A stretch of 64,000 nt of DNA from Chitinophagales bacterium (GTDB lineage Bacteria; Bacteroidota; Bacteroidia; Chitinophagales; JADIYW01), in contig JAIBAX010000011.1 of the NCBI GenBank assembly GCA_019694955.1, forward strand, positions 34,095 through 98,094. Direction: 5' to 3'. The translations under genes were made by a program, and so were the position numbers. The notes under the pieces were generated by a model, which saw only the letters and a program-made list of their open reading frames with translations, made no database searches and was not told the DNA's origin. Every line of letters begins with the position of its first letter. The first letter of the stretch is position 1. Positions 27,601 through 36,103 of this stretch are shown here, one piece after another.

Positions 27601-29013
27601 TTAATTCAACCACTTCATTAATTTCTTTAATATTGGCAGATTGTTTTTATAAGGTGCATAACGTATCTTCAAATCTGAGATAGTAGATTTCTTATGTACT
27701 GACTTTTTATGAGAGAAGGTGTCAAATGAACTTCCTCCATGATAAGCGCCTATGCCACTTTCCCCTACACCACCAAAAGGCAAGTTCACATTCCCTAAAT
27801 GCATCAATGTGTCATTCACGCAACCGCCACCACCGGAAGTTTCTGCAAGCACCTTATCTGCATAGTTTGAGCTTTCGGTAAAGACATAGAATGCCAACGG
27901 CTTTTCTCTATCGTTTACAAACTTAATGGCTTCGTCAAGATGTTTGTATGCAATAACAGGCAGTACGGGCCCAAATATTTCCTGATTCATAATTGGATCC
28001 GAAGGAAGTATCTTATCCAGGATGGTGGGACTTATATACAAATCACTCTTGTCCGTTTTTCCACCAACGACAACCTTATCCGGTTCGATGAGCCCGGAAA
28101 TTCTATCGAAATGTCTTTCGTTGATAATTCGCCCATAATCAACACTTAGCTGAGGGTTTTCGCCAAAAAACTCCTTAAGATGCGTCTGCATTTTATCCAA
28201 TAGTTTATCTTTTATTTTCTCATCTACTAAGAGATAATCCGGTGCTACGCATGTTTGTCCGGCATTGGTGAATTTTCCCCATAAGATTCTTCTTGAAGCC
28301 ACTTCAAGGTTAATGTTTTCATCTACAAAGCAAGGACTTTTACCACCTAGCTCTAACGTAACGGGAGTAAGATGTCTGGCAGCGCATTGATAAACATATC
28401 TGCCAATTTCAACGCCACCGGTAAAGAAAATATAATCAAATCTTTGTTCCAAGAGTGCTTTGCTTTCTTCCACGGCGCCCATTACTACGCTAATATACTT
28501 TTTGTCAAAAGTTTTGCCAATCATTTCGTTCACTAATTGGGCGGTATGTGGTGCTAATTCACTCGGTTTTAAAACGGCTGTATTTCCGGCCGCCATGGCA
28601 CCAATAAGTGGTCCAACCAGCAATTGAAAAGGATAATTCCATGGAGCAATAATTAAAGTTACACCATAAGGATCTGAGTATATTTTGGAACTACCGATAG
28701 CATGAAAGAGTGGCGTACCTACTCGCTTTGGTTTCATCCATTTTTTTAAGTGTTTAATAGTATGGTCTATCTCTCCTAAGATGAACCCTACTTCTGTTCC
28801 ATAGGCTTCAAAACTACTTTTTCGCAAGTCGGCATGTAAAGCATCCATGATATTTTGCTCATTTTCAGCGACTAAATTGCGCAACTTTTTTAACTGTTCG
28901 ATTCTAAAGGAATACGATAAGGTGATTTTGCTATCAAAGTAGCTACGCTGTTCATTTACGAGTTTTACAGCATCGAAAGTTTCTTTAATAGGTGGCATCA
29001 AAACTTCTGTCAT
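27601..29013 (-). CDS. Aldehyde dehydrogenase, class 3 / fatty aldehyde type
   Basis: 470 residues. The catalytic Cys is in FTNAGQTCVAPDY, the general base Glu in VTLELGGKSP, the cofactor Asn in APWNYPFQL, and FFTGGVEIGR binds NAD(P). The length and N-terminal start are those of ALDH3/YwdH-like enzymes, which oxidise medium- and long-chain aldehydes. A Pro-rich C-terminal tail follows SFDTFSHKKSV. The upstream neighbour encodes an Mpo1-like protein, a family that acts on 2-hydroxy fatty acids, so a role in fatty aldehyde disposal is a reasonable inference. Confidence 0.94.
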   Translation of the reverse strand: MTEVLMPPIKETFDAVKLVNEQRSYFDSKITLSYSFRIEQLKKLRNLVAENEQNIMDALHADLRKSSFEAYGTEVGFILGEIDHTIKHLKKWMKPKRVGTPLFHAIGSSKIYSDPYGVTLIIAPWNYPFQLLVGPLIGAMAAGNTAVLKPSELAPHTAQLVNEMIGKTFDKKYISVVMGAVEESKALLEQRFDYIFFTGGVEIGRYVYQCAARHLTPVTLELGGKSPCFVDENINLEVASRRILWGKFTNAGQTCVAPDYLLVDEKIKDKLLDKMQTHLKEFFGENPQLSVDYGRIINERHFDRISGLIEPDKVVVGGKTDKSDLYISPTILDKILPSDPIMNQEIFGPVLPVIAYKHLDEAIKFVNDREKPLAFYVFTESSNYADKVLAETSGGGGCVNDTLMHLGNVNLPFGGVGESGIGAYHGGSSFDTFSHKKSVHKKSTISDLKIRYAPYKNNLPILKKLMKWLN

Positions 29014-29036
29014 ATATTATAATTTTTATATTCAAT

Positions 29037-29507
29037 TTATTTATAAGAAATACCCATTTTTTTCATGATAAAATGTAACAACCAAGCCGGACCTATCAAC
29101 AAAAACTGAAGGTCTTTAAAAAATGAAGGCTTTTTACCTTCTATTTTATGACCGATAAATTGTCCTATCCATGCGATAACGAAAAGTGCAACGGAAACTT
29201 TCCATAACATGCCAGAAGGGAGGCTGGTAGCTAAAACATAGTTTCCATATAAACATGCGCCGCCAATAAAAACAAAGCCTAAAGCAATAGGTAACGATAG
29301 GCGCATATAGAAAATCAATGCTAACAAAACGACTATACTCGCTAAATTTATCCAAACACTCGGAACATTTATGGGCAACGGAATGGACCAGAGCATGCCA
29401 AGAAGGCTAAAAACGATAATAGGTATACAAATCCAATGAATCAATTTATTGGTTGCATTTTGATGGCTAATGCCATATTCGTCAAGTAGCGATTGAATAT
29501 CTTTCAT
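29037..29507 (-). CDS. Mpo1-like (DUF962) membrane protein
   Basis: 156 residues with about four membrane helices. HQNATNKLIHWICIPI near the N-terminus and IGQFIGHKIEGKKPSFF near the C-terminus carry the conserved His residues (H..N...H and GH..EGKKP) of the Mpo1/YGL010w family, whose yeast member is an Fe(II)-dependent 2-hydroxy fatty acid dioxygenase. Here it precedes an aldehyde dehydrogenase by 23 bp on the same strand. In phytosphingosine breakdown the two activities are linked (aldehyde to acid, then alpha-oxidation), which makes the pairing sensible; this is inference. Confidence 0.87.
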   Translation of the reverse strand: MKDIQSLLDEYGISHQNATNKLIHWICIPIIVFSLLGMLWSIPLPINVPSVWINLASIVVLLALIFYMRLSLPIALGFVFIGGACLYGNYVLATSLPSGMLWKVSVALFVIAWIGQFIGHKIEGKKPSFFKDLQFLLIGPAWLLHFIMKKMGISYK

Positions 29508-29620
29508 TATATCTGGTTTTGGTTCAGATTTAAAATTAAAGATAAAACATTTTTTTATTCTTATTCCTTTCTTTATTTATTTTAACTACATTTATCCCAA
29601 AAAATAGCTACTATTTTATC

Positions 29621-30058
29621 ATGAAAGAGAACATTATTTATATTGGGTTTGTGCTCATATTATTGTGCAGTTGCAAAGATGAGGAATCCGACTTACCGGA
29701 ATCATCTTTTGTGGGAACTTATGCCGGTAAACATATCATTGAGAGTTTTAATTTTAAAGACACACTGATTATTAGTAGTGGTAGCAACGAGCTTGATGGT
29801 ATGGTGACAGTTACAAGTAAATTATTAAACACCGAATTTGATGGTGTCATCAGTGTGTCACAGGTTGTTTCAAGCATAGAATGGCACGACATTGCAATTG
29901 ATGAAGCTGATACTATCTTGCATGCGCATGGAGACGTTAAATATGCGTTGAGTAAAAATAAACTTTCTCAACAAGCCACGATTGACGTTGAAACGAATAT
30001 TTTAGGTTATGAAAATCCAGGAAAAATCACGTTATTGGGTGATTTTATTAAATTGTAA
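29621..30058 (+). CDS. Hypothetical lipoprotein with GTYAGK motif
   Basis: 145 residues with a lipoprotein signal (ILLCSCKD, lipid Cys18). The mature part begins after an acidic linker with SFVGTYAGKHI and is probably all beta (TLIISSG, MVTVTSKLL, KITLLGDF). The next gene encodes a lipoprotein with the matching VGSYTGK start, so the two look like distant paralogues. Function unknown. Confidence 0.7.
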   Translation: MKENIIYIGFVLILLCSCKDEESDLPESSFVGTYAGKHIIESFNFKDTLIISSGSNELDGMVTVTSKLLNTEFDGVISVSQVVSSIEWHDIAIDEADTILHAHGDVKYALSKNKLSQQATIDVETNILGYENPGKITLLGDFIKL

Positions 30059-30068
30059 CCATATTATT

Positions 30069-30098
30069 TTTGTAATCTAAACTAAACGTTTATTTTTG
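30069..30098 (+). promoter_or_regulatory. Bacteroidota-type promoter of the second lipoprotein gene
   Basis: TTTG at 30069-30072 and TATTTTTG at 30091-30098 are separated by 18 bases, a good -33/-7 pair. The ATG at 30132 follows after a leader of about 30 bases. Confidence 0.65.
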
Positions 30099-30131
30099 TT
30101 GAAATTCTATTATTAAAATTAAATTCAAATT

Positions 30132-30707
30132 ATGAAAAAATTATTTATCGTATTCGGCTTTTCTCTTTTTGGCGCATTTGTCTTTTCAAGTTGTGGAGAT
30201 ACTGAATCTACATGTACTGAATGTAAAAATGATGCAACTGATGAAGATTTATATGTCGGATCTTATACGGGAAAAGTGACTGTAAATGTTGAGATTGATG
30301 GTGTTGGAAAAGTTCCCATTGATTTAAGTACAGCTTTTACTGTAACTAATCCTACTGCTAATGACGACAAAGTTAGCATATCATCAACAACTTTAGATAA
30401 TAATTCATTGGTACTTGAAGGAACATTAGATGCGTCAGATTGTAAAAAAGTAACTATTTCTAATATCGTTTTAGATACTTTGGAAATAACCAATACACCG
30501 TCTCAACTAGCCGGAGGGTTGATTAAAAATTACAAACCTCTTTACATTGTTGATTTTAAAGGTTCGGGAAGCGGAACATTAGATTGCGAGGCTAAAAACC
30601 TAAAAATCACTATTAATGTTGCTGAAGGAACTATTGATTCTCCTAACCTTGTACTTGATGGATTGTCTATCGATACAACCAGCTTAGATGTTAATGTAAC
30701 TAAATAA
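30132..30707 (+). CDS. Hypothetical lipoprotein, paralogue-like to the preceding one
   Basis: 191 residues, lipoprotein signal FVFSSCGD (lipid Cys21) and a short Cys-containing linker (STCTECKND). The mature part starts LYVGSYTGKVTVNVEID and has repeated beta strands; the C-terminal half (ADCKKVTISNIV, SGTLDCEAKNLKITINV) suggests a calycin- or lipid-binding-like barrel, but no family is recognised. It has its own promoter and ends at a strong terminator, and it lies just before a TonB receptor gene. Confidence 0.7.
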   Translation: MKKLFIVFGFSLFGAFVFSSCGDTESTCTECKNDATDEDLYVGSYTGKVTVNVEIDGVGKVPIDLSTAFTVTNPTANDDKVSISSTTLDNNSLVLEGTLDASDCKKVTISNIVLDTLEITNTPSQLAGGLIKNYKPLYIVDFKGSGSGTLDCEAKNLKITINVAEGTIDSPNLVLDGLSIDTTSLDVNVTK

Positions 30708-30722
30708 TAGATACTATCAAAA

Positions 30723-30757
30723 ATAAAGGAGGTTGGTCAACCTCCTTTATTTTTTTA
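30723..30757 (+). terminator. Strong intrinsic terminator
   Basis: A 13-bp palindromic arm (30723-30735 with 30738-30750) rich in GGAGG/CCTCC, followed directly by a run of T (30750-30756), 16 bases after the lipoprotein stop. Confidence 0.92.
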
Positions 30758-30825
30758 AGACAATAATGTAAACGGGAAAATTAATATAACAATATCAACA
30801 ATCAACTATAACAAAAAATATTTAC

Positions 30826-33174
30826 ATGAGAAAAGCACTTATTCTTGCCTTATTTTTAGTTCCCTTGTTAACATTTGCCCAAAAAGGTACGCTGAAAGGA
30901 GTTATTACTGATGCGGCCACAAAAGAAACACTTATTGCAGCTACTATTCAGGTAGGTATATCTGAAACAGGAACAGTAACTGATGTTGATGGAAACTACT
31001 CATTAGAACTCGACCCCGGAACCTATAAAATTCATTTCAGCTATACCGGATATGCCGAAATAACGAAAGATGTTACCATTAAAGCTGGTGAAACCGTAGT
31101 ATTAGACATTGCAATGGGTGAGTCCAATGAAATCTTGGAAGAAATGGTTATCACAGGTAGTAAATTTGAGAAAAAAATAGGTGAGGAAACTGTTTCTATA
31201 GATGTAATCAAGCCCGTTGCTTTGGAAAAACAAAATCAAAACAATGTTAGTCAAGCCATAAATAGAAGTCCTGGTGTAGTTGTTATCGACGGTCAGGTAA
31301 ATATTCGTGGTGGTTCAGGCTACTCCTATGGAGCAGGTAGCAGGGTGCTGCTATTGATGGATGATATGCCAGTATTACAAGCAGATGCCGGATTTCCCAA
31401 TTGGGGTTCTATTCCAGTAGAAAATATCGGTCAAATAGAAATCATTAAAGGAGCTGCTTCCGCATTGTATGGATCTTCTGCTATGAATGGCATTATCAAT
31501 ATTCGTACAGCTTATCCAACGTCCAAACCAGTAACTAAAATATCCTTCTTCACTACGCAATACGGTCAACCAAAAGCAGAATTCGACGCTGATGGAAATG
31601 AAGTAGAAAATGCTTGGTGGAAAAGAGATTCTTTCAGAATTAACGGACAACTAATTGACTTAAATGAGTCAGATAGACCTTATGAGGCGGGTTTCTCGGT
31701 TGGACACCGCCAAAAATTTGGCAAGTATGACATGGTTATTGGTGCCATGGGTCTTTCTAATCAATCAATCAATTATGGTGGCTACGAAAGAAGAATTCGT
31801 TATAATATGTTGAATAGATACCGAATCAATGAACGCAATAGCATAGGTGTTAATTTTAATTTACAAGTTGGTAGAAGTCAAACATTTTTCTTGTGGAAAG
31901 GATTTAATGGCGTAGATAAATATTTACCGGGTGATTTAACAGGTATCCCAACAACAACAAAAAGCTACAGAGTATTAATAGATCCTTTTTGGAATTATTC
32001 AGACACAAAAGGTAATTCGCATAAAATATTAGGTCGTTATTATAAAGTAAGTAATGATAATAATAACAATCAGGGTAACTTTAGCGATTACTTTTATGGC
32101 GAGTACCAATATCAAAGACATATCGACAAAATCGGGATGGTAGTTAGTGGGGGCTTTGTTTCAAGTTTTACAACAGTAGATGCCGAATTATATGGAGGAG
32201 GAACGCTAAAAGGTAGAAACCTTGCCGGTTATGCACAAGTAGACCAAAAATTATTCGACAAACTAAATCTAGCTGTTGGCTTCAGGTTCGAATCTAACAA
32301 GATTAGCAATACAGAAAGTCAAACCAAGCCTGTATTCAGAGCGGGTATCAATTATCAGCCTGCAAAATATACCTATATTAGGGCTTCATTTGGGCAAGGG
32401 TATAGATTTCCAACAATTGCTGAGAAATTTATTTCCACTAAACTCAGTCCACTTTTCGCCATATTACCTAATAACAACCTTACTTCTGAAACAGGTTATA
32501 GTGCAGAGTTAGGCGTAAAACAAGGTGTTAAATTAGGAAAATTAAGTTGTCTTTTTGACATTGCAGGATTCTACACACAATATAAAAACATGATGGAATT
32601 TAATCCAACATCTACGGAGGATGGCTTCGGCTTCCAATCTCAGAACGTTGGAGACACCAGAATTTTTGGATTAGAAACTTCTTTAGGTGGCACAGGAAAA
32701 ATAGGAAAAACGGAGCACATGTTCATTGCAGGCTATACCTATATCGTACCTAAATTTGTAGATTTTGATGAAATCACACGTTCAAATAGTGCCACAGACT
32801 ATAACGTACTTAAATACAGATTCCGTCATCAGTTTACAGGTAATTATGACTTTAGTTACAAGTTCTTAGAAGTAGGTGCTACCTTACAATACTATAGCTT
32901 TATGGAGAATGTTGATTACATATTTGCTTTGGCTGTGCCTGGATTATCTGCATGGAGAGACTCAAAGTTGAAAGATAATTACGAGGATAAAAAGCCACAA
33001 AAACAACACAAAGGCGACCTCATCATGGACGCACGTATTGGTTTTAAATTTTCTCAAGATCATGGGAAAATATCTCTTGTAGTGAAGAACATAACAAATA
33101 GAACCTATTCCATCAGACCTGCGATGATGGAAGCACCTGTAAATTATTCCGTGAGATTAGATTTTAATTTTTAA
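30826..33174 (+). CDS. TonB-dependent outer-membrane receptor
   Basis: 782 residues and complete. Signal peptide 1-18 (LLTFAQKG), carboxypeptidase-D regulatory-like domain (about 20-110: GVITDAATKETL, DVDGNYSLELDPG), plug (about 115-235: SPGVVVIDGQVNIRGGSGYSYG, RVLLLMDDMPV, IEIIKGAASALYGSSAMNG), then a 22-strand barrel ending VNYSVRLDFNF. FGQGYRFPTIAEKFIST is the usual barrel signature. It would import an unknown substrate across the outer membrane. No SusD partner is adjacent, so it is not a polysaccharide utilisation pair. A strong terminator follows. Confidence 0.95.
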   Translation: MRKALILALFLVPLLTFAQKGTLKGVITDAATKETLIAATIQVGISETGTVTDVDGNYSLELDPGTYKIHFSYTGYAEITKDVTIKAGETVVLDIAMGESNEILEEMVITGSKFEKKIGEETVSIDVIKPVALEKQNQNNVSQAINRSPGVVVIDGQVNIRGGSGYSYGAGSRVLLLMDDMPVLQADAGFPNWGSIPVENIGQIEIIKGAASALYGSSAMNGIINIRTAYPTSKPVTKISFFTTQYGQPKAEFDADGNEVENAWWKRDSFRINGQLIDLNESDRPYEAGFSVGHRQKFGKYDMVIGAMGLSNQSINYGGYERRIRYNMLNRYRINERNSIGVNFNLQVGRSQTFFLWKGFNGVDKYLPGDLTGIPTTTKSYRVLIDPFWNYSDTKGNSHKILGRYYKVSNDNNNNQGNFSDYFYGEYQYQRHIDKIGMVVSGGFVSSFTTVDAELYGGGTLKGRNLAGYAQVDQKLFDKLNLAVGFRFESNKISNTESQTKPVFRAGINYQPAKYTYIRASFGQGYRFPTIAEKFISTKLSPLFAILPNNNLTSETGYSAELGVKQGVKLGKLSCLFDIAGFYTQYKNMMEFNPTSTEDGFGFQSQNVGDTRIFGLETSLGGTGKIGKTEHMFIAGYTYIVPKFVDFDEITRSNSATDYNVLKYRFRHQFTGNYDFSYKFLEVGATLQYYSFMENVDYIFALAVPGLSAWRDSKLKDNYEDKKPQKQHKGDLIMDARIGFKFSQDHGKISLVVKNITNRTYSIRPAMMEAPVNYSVRLDFNF

Positions 33175-33193
33175 GAAAGAAATACTTATTTTT

Positions 33194-33226
33194 AAAGCGC
33201 AAGACAGCATCTTGCGCTTTTTTTTT
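33194..33226 (+). terminator. Intrinsic terminator of the TonB receptor
   Basis: An 11-bp perfect stem (33194-33204 with 33210-33220), a 5-base loop and a T-run to 33226. Confidence 0.93.
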
Positions 33227-33252
33227 GAATGTCATTGGACAATTTTTGCAAA

Positions 33253-34437
33253 ATGGAATATCAATATTATAATCAAATTTTTAAACACCAGCCCCTACCA
33301 CTGGCTTATCTTGACCTTGATTTGTTGGATAAGAATATTCAGGATATAAAAAAAAGGTGTGCGAAAGGAACCATAAGAATTGCCAGCAAATCATTGCGTT
33401 GTAGGTTCGCACTTCAAAGAATCTTAGAAAGCGGTCCGCCGTATCAAGGCATCATGACATTTTCGCCCCAAGAATCGATTTGGCTCTCTGAATGTGGATT
33501 TGATGATATATTGATAGGTTATCCCACCATCCATAAAGCATCCTTGGATATGATTTGTAAGGCAACCGCAAATAAAAAGAAAATCATACCAATGGTTGAC
33601 AGCCTTGAACATATTCAAATCATTCAGGAAATAGCGAAGAATAATAACGTAGTGCAACCTGTATGCATTGACATAGACATGTCTTCAGACTTTCCCGGGA
33701 TACATTTTGGTGTTTACAGGTCTTCTATAACTAATGTAAGCTTGTTCAAGAAGTTTTTTGATGCTGCTATGACTTACCCCAATATTCGCATTGCCGGGAT
33801 CATGGGGTATGAGGCACAGATTGCCGGAATTGGCACCAATACCTCTTCTGAAAAAATAAAAAGCAATATTATCAAAATCCTAAAGGGCATTTCTATAAAG
33901 GAACTAGCAAAACGAAGAGCAGCATGTGTAGATTACGCTCATTCAAAAGGTATTGAACTAGATTTCGTCAATGGTGGCGGAACAGGAAGTATGGAAACAA
34001 CACTACAAGAAGCGTGTGTTACAGAAGTTACCGTAGGTTCCGGTTTTTATTCTCCGGCACTCTTTGATTACTACGACAATTTTCATCACTTGCCAGCGGT
34101 TGGTTACGCATGCGAAATTACCCGATTACCAGCTAAAAATATATACACTTGTTCCGGTGGAGGATATATTGCCTCAGGAAGTATAGGCATTTCAAAACAA
34201 CCCAAGCCTTATCTTCCACAAGGTATTGAATTATTAGAGAACGAAGGTGCAGGAGAAGTCCAAACGCCTGTAAAGTATTCCGGAAATATCGCCTTATCAT
34301 TAGGAGATACAATTTTATTCAGGCACGCAAAGGCGGGAGAACTCTGCGAAAGATTCAATGACCTACACATTATTTCTAATGGAAAAGTATTGAAAAAAGT
34401 AGAAACGTACCGAGGAGAAAATAAATGTTTTCTTTAA
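33253..34437 (+). CDS. DSD1/D-threonine-aldolase-like PLP enzyme (amino acid deaminase/aldolase)
   Basis: The start is placed at the ATG at 33253 (MEYQYYNQIF); an ATG at 33229 lies against the upstream terminator. The 394-residue protein has the alanine-racemase-like N-terminal barrel with PLAYLDLDLLDKNI and the PLP lysine in RIASKSLRC (Lys46 from this start). GGGTGSMETT binds the PLP phosphate, and the C-terminal domain has VGSGFYSPALFD and the metal-site pattern RHAKAGELCERFND (His and Cys) of D-serine dehydratase-like proteins. It should act on D-amino acids or beta-hydroxy amino acids. It heads the operon with ALDH and GMC genes. Confidence 0.85.
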   Translation: MEYQYYNQIFKHQPLPLAYLDLDLLDKNIQDIKKRCAKGTIRIASKSLRCRFALQRILESGPPYQGIMTFSPQESIWLSECGFDDILIGYPTIHKASLDMICKATANKKKIIPMVDSLEHIQIIQEIAKNNNVVQPVCIDIDMSSDFPGIHFGVYRSSITNVSLFKKFFDAAMTYPNIRIAGIMGYEAQIAGIGTNTSSEKIKSNIIKILKGISIKELAKRRAACVDYAHSKGIELDFVNGGGTGSMETTLQEACVTEVTVGSGFYSPALFDYYDNFHHLPAVGYACEITRLPAKNIYTCSGGGYIASGSIGISKQPKPYLPQGIELLENEGAGEVQTPVKYSGNIALSLGDTILFRHAKAGELCERFNDLHIISNGKVLKKVETYRGENKCFL

Positions 34438-34489
34438 TACATACCTAATAACCATTTTTTGGTATTTTTGACTAAAATTGACAAAGCAA

Positions 34490-36055
34490 ATGGATAAAAA
34501 CAATATTCCGATAATCAATCCCATCAATGGTCAAACATTGTATGAAATCCAAGAGATATCCGTAGAACAGGCAAAAGCCGTATTCCAGACTGCAAAAACG
34601 ATGGAAACGAAAATCCGCCAGATGAGCTTAGAACAAAGGATTGCAGAAGTAGAGAAAATCAATCAATACGTTCTAGAACATGGAAATTTCATTTTGGATT
34701 GCATCATTGCCGAAACTGGTAAGTCAAGAACGGATGCGTTCGCCGCAGAAGTATTTGAGGTGTGTGATGTTATAGATGTATATAAAAAGCTCGCGCCTAA
34801 ATTATTGAAGGATAAAAGCGTTCCCATACCTATATTTTTAATGGGCAAGAAAGCCCAACAATGGATGGAGCCGTTAGGAACCATCTTAGTGATTACACCT
34901 TGGAATTTCCCTTTCTATCAGGTTATTGTACCGGCATTGCTAGCCTTTTTAGCAGGGAATGCTGTAGTCGTAAAACCATCAGAAGTAACGCCATTAGTAC
35001 CTTTATGGAATGATTTCTTTGTAAAGAGCGGCTTCATGAAAGATGCCATTCAGGTGGTGGTAGGCGGAAAAGAAACAGGCGCCCTCCTTTTAGCAGAAAG
35101 ACCTGCTAAAGTACATTTTACCGGAAGTGTCAGAACAGGCAAAAAAATTGGAGAAGCGTGTGCCAAAGAACTCATTCCCGTAGATTTAGAGTTAGGTGGT
35201 AAAGATCCTTCAATCGTTTTCGACGATGTCAATATCGATAGAACGGTAAATGGTGTTATGTGGGGAGCGTTTACCAATGCCGGGCAAAACTGTACGGGTA
35301 TTGAAAGACTATATGTTCAGGAAGGTATCTATGATAAGTTTATAGAAACGCTGGTTGATAAAACAAAGAAATTAAAAACATCTTCCATAGATAGAAATAC
35401 TAAAGTTGCCGAGGATTGTGATGTTGGCGCTATTACCTCTGCCTTTCAGGTAAGCATTATTGAAGACCATATTGAAGATGCCGTAGCGAAAGGTGCCAAA
35501 GTATTATGCGGCGGTATCGAGCAAAAAGGGTCTCATCATATCAAACCCACCATTTTAGTGGATTGTAACCATAGCATGAAAATTGCTGCTGAAGAAACGT
35601 TTGGCCCTACATTGGCAATCATGAAATTTAAAACAGAAGAAGAAGCCATCCGACTTGCCAATGATTCTCCTTACGGCTTAAGTGCTTCCGTTTGGAGCAA
35701 AGATATAGAACGTGGAAAAAGAGTCGCCAGGCAGTTGGTATGTGGTAATGTGTGCATCAATAACCACATGATCAATGAAGCTAACCCATACCTGCCATTT
35801 GGTGGTGTAAAAGACAGTGGTATAGGCAGGTTTAAAGGAGAAGAAGGTGTTTTGACGTTTTGCAACCACAAGTCTGTAATTATCGACCAGCAAAGCAATA
35901 TGATTGAACCGCATTGGTATCCATTTACCCAATCAAAATATGAGTTATTGAACAATTTAATGAATGCCTATTTTCGCAAACCCAAGAATTGGTTGAAGTT
36001 TGCTAAAAATGGTTTGAGAATCGATACCATTGGTAAGAAGGAACAAATAAAATAG
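34490..36055 (+). CDS. Aldehyde dehydrogenase family protein
   Basis: Start at the ATG at 34490 (MDKNNIPIINPING); a TTG four codons earlier is less likely. 521 residues. Cofactor Asn in TPWNFPFYQ, base Glu in VDLELGGKDPS, nucleophile Cys in FTNAGQNCTGIER, GSVRTGKKIG for NAD binding, and ETFGPTLAIM near the C-terminus. It is longer than most by a C-terminal tail (about 480-521: YELLNNLMNAYF, KNWLKFAKNG), a feature of ALDHs that sit beside GMC oxidoreductases. It lies 52 bp after the PLP enzyme and 48 bp before the GMC gene. Confidence 0.92.
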   Translation: MDKNNIPIINPINGQTLYEIQEISVEQAKAVFQTAKTMETKIRQMSLEQRIAEVEKINQYVLEHGNFILDCIIAETGKSRTDAFAAEVFEVCDVIDVYKKLAPKLLKDKSVPIPIFLMGKKAQQWMEPLGTILVITPWNFPFYQVIVPALLAFLAGNAVVVKPSEVTPLVPLWNDFFVKSGFMKDAIQVVVGGKETGALLLAERPAKVHFTGSVRTGKKIGEACAKELIPVDLELGGKDPSIVFDDVNIDRTVNGVMWGAFTNAGQNCTGIERLYVQEGIYDKFIETLVDKTKKLKTSSIDRNTKVAEDCDVGAITSAFQVSIIEDHIEDAVAKGAKVLCGGIEQKGSHHIKPTILVDCNHSMKIAAEETFGPTLAIMKFKTEEEAIRLANDSPYGLSASVWSKDIERGKRVARQLVCGNVCINNHMINEANPYLPFGGVKDSGIGRFKGEEGVLTFCNHKSVIIDQQSNMIEPHWYPFTQSKYELLNNLMNAYFRKPKNWLKFAKNGLRIDTIGKKEQIK

Positions 36056-36103
36056 CGATGTCCATACATTCAACATTCATAATTTAACATTTAACATTGC
36101 AAT

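Noticed and set aside
30826..33174. SusC/SusD-type polysaccharide utilisation locus
   Set aside because: No SusD-like lipoprotein or glycoside hydrolase is adjacent to either TonB receptor.
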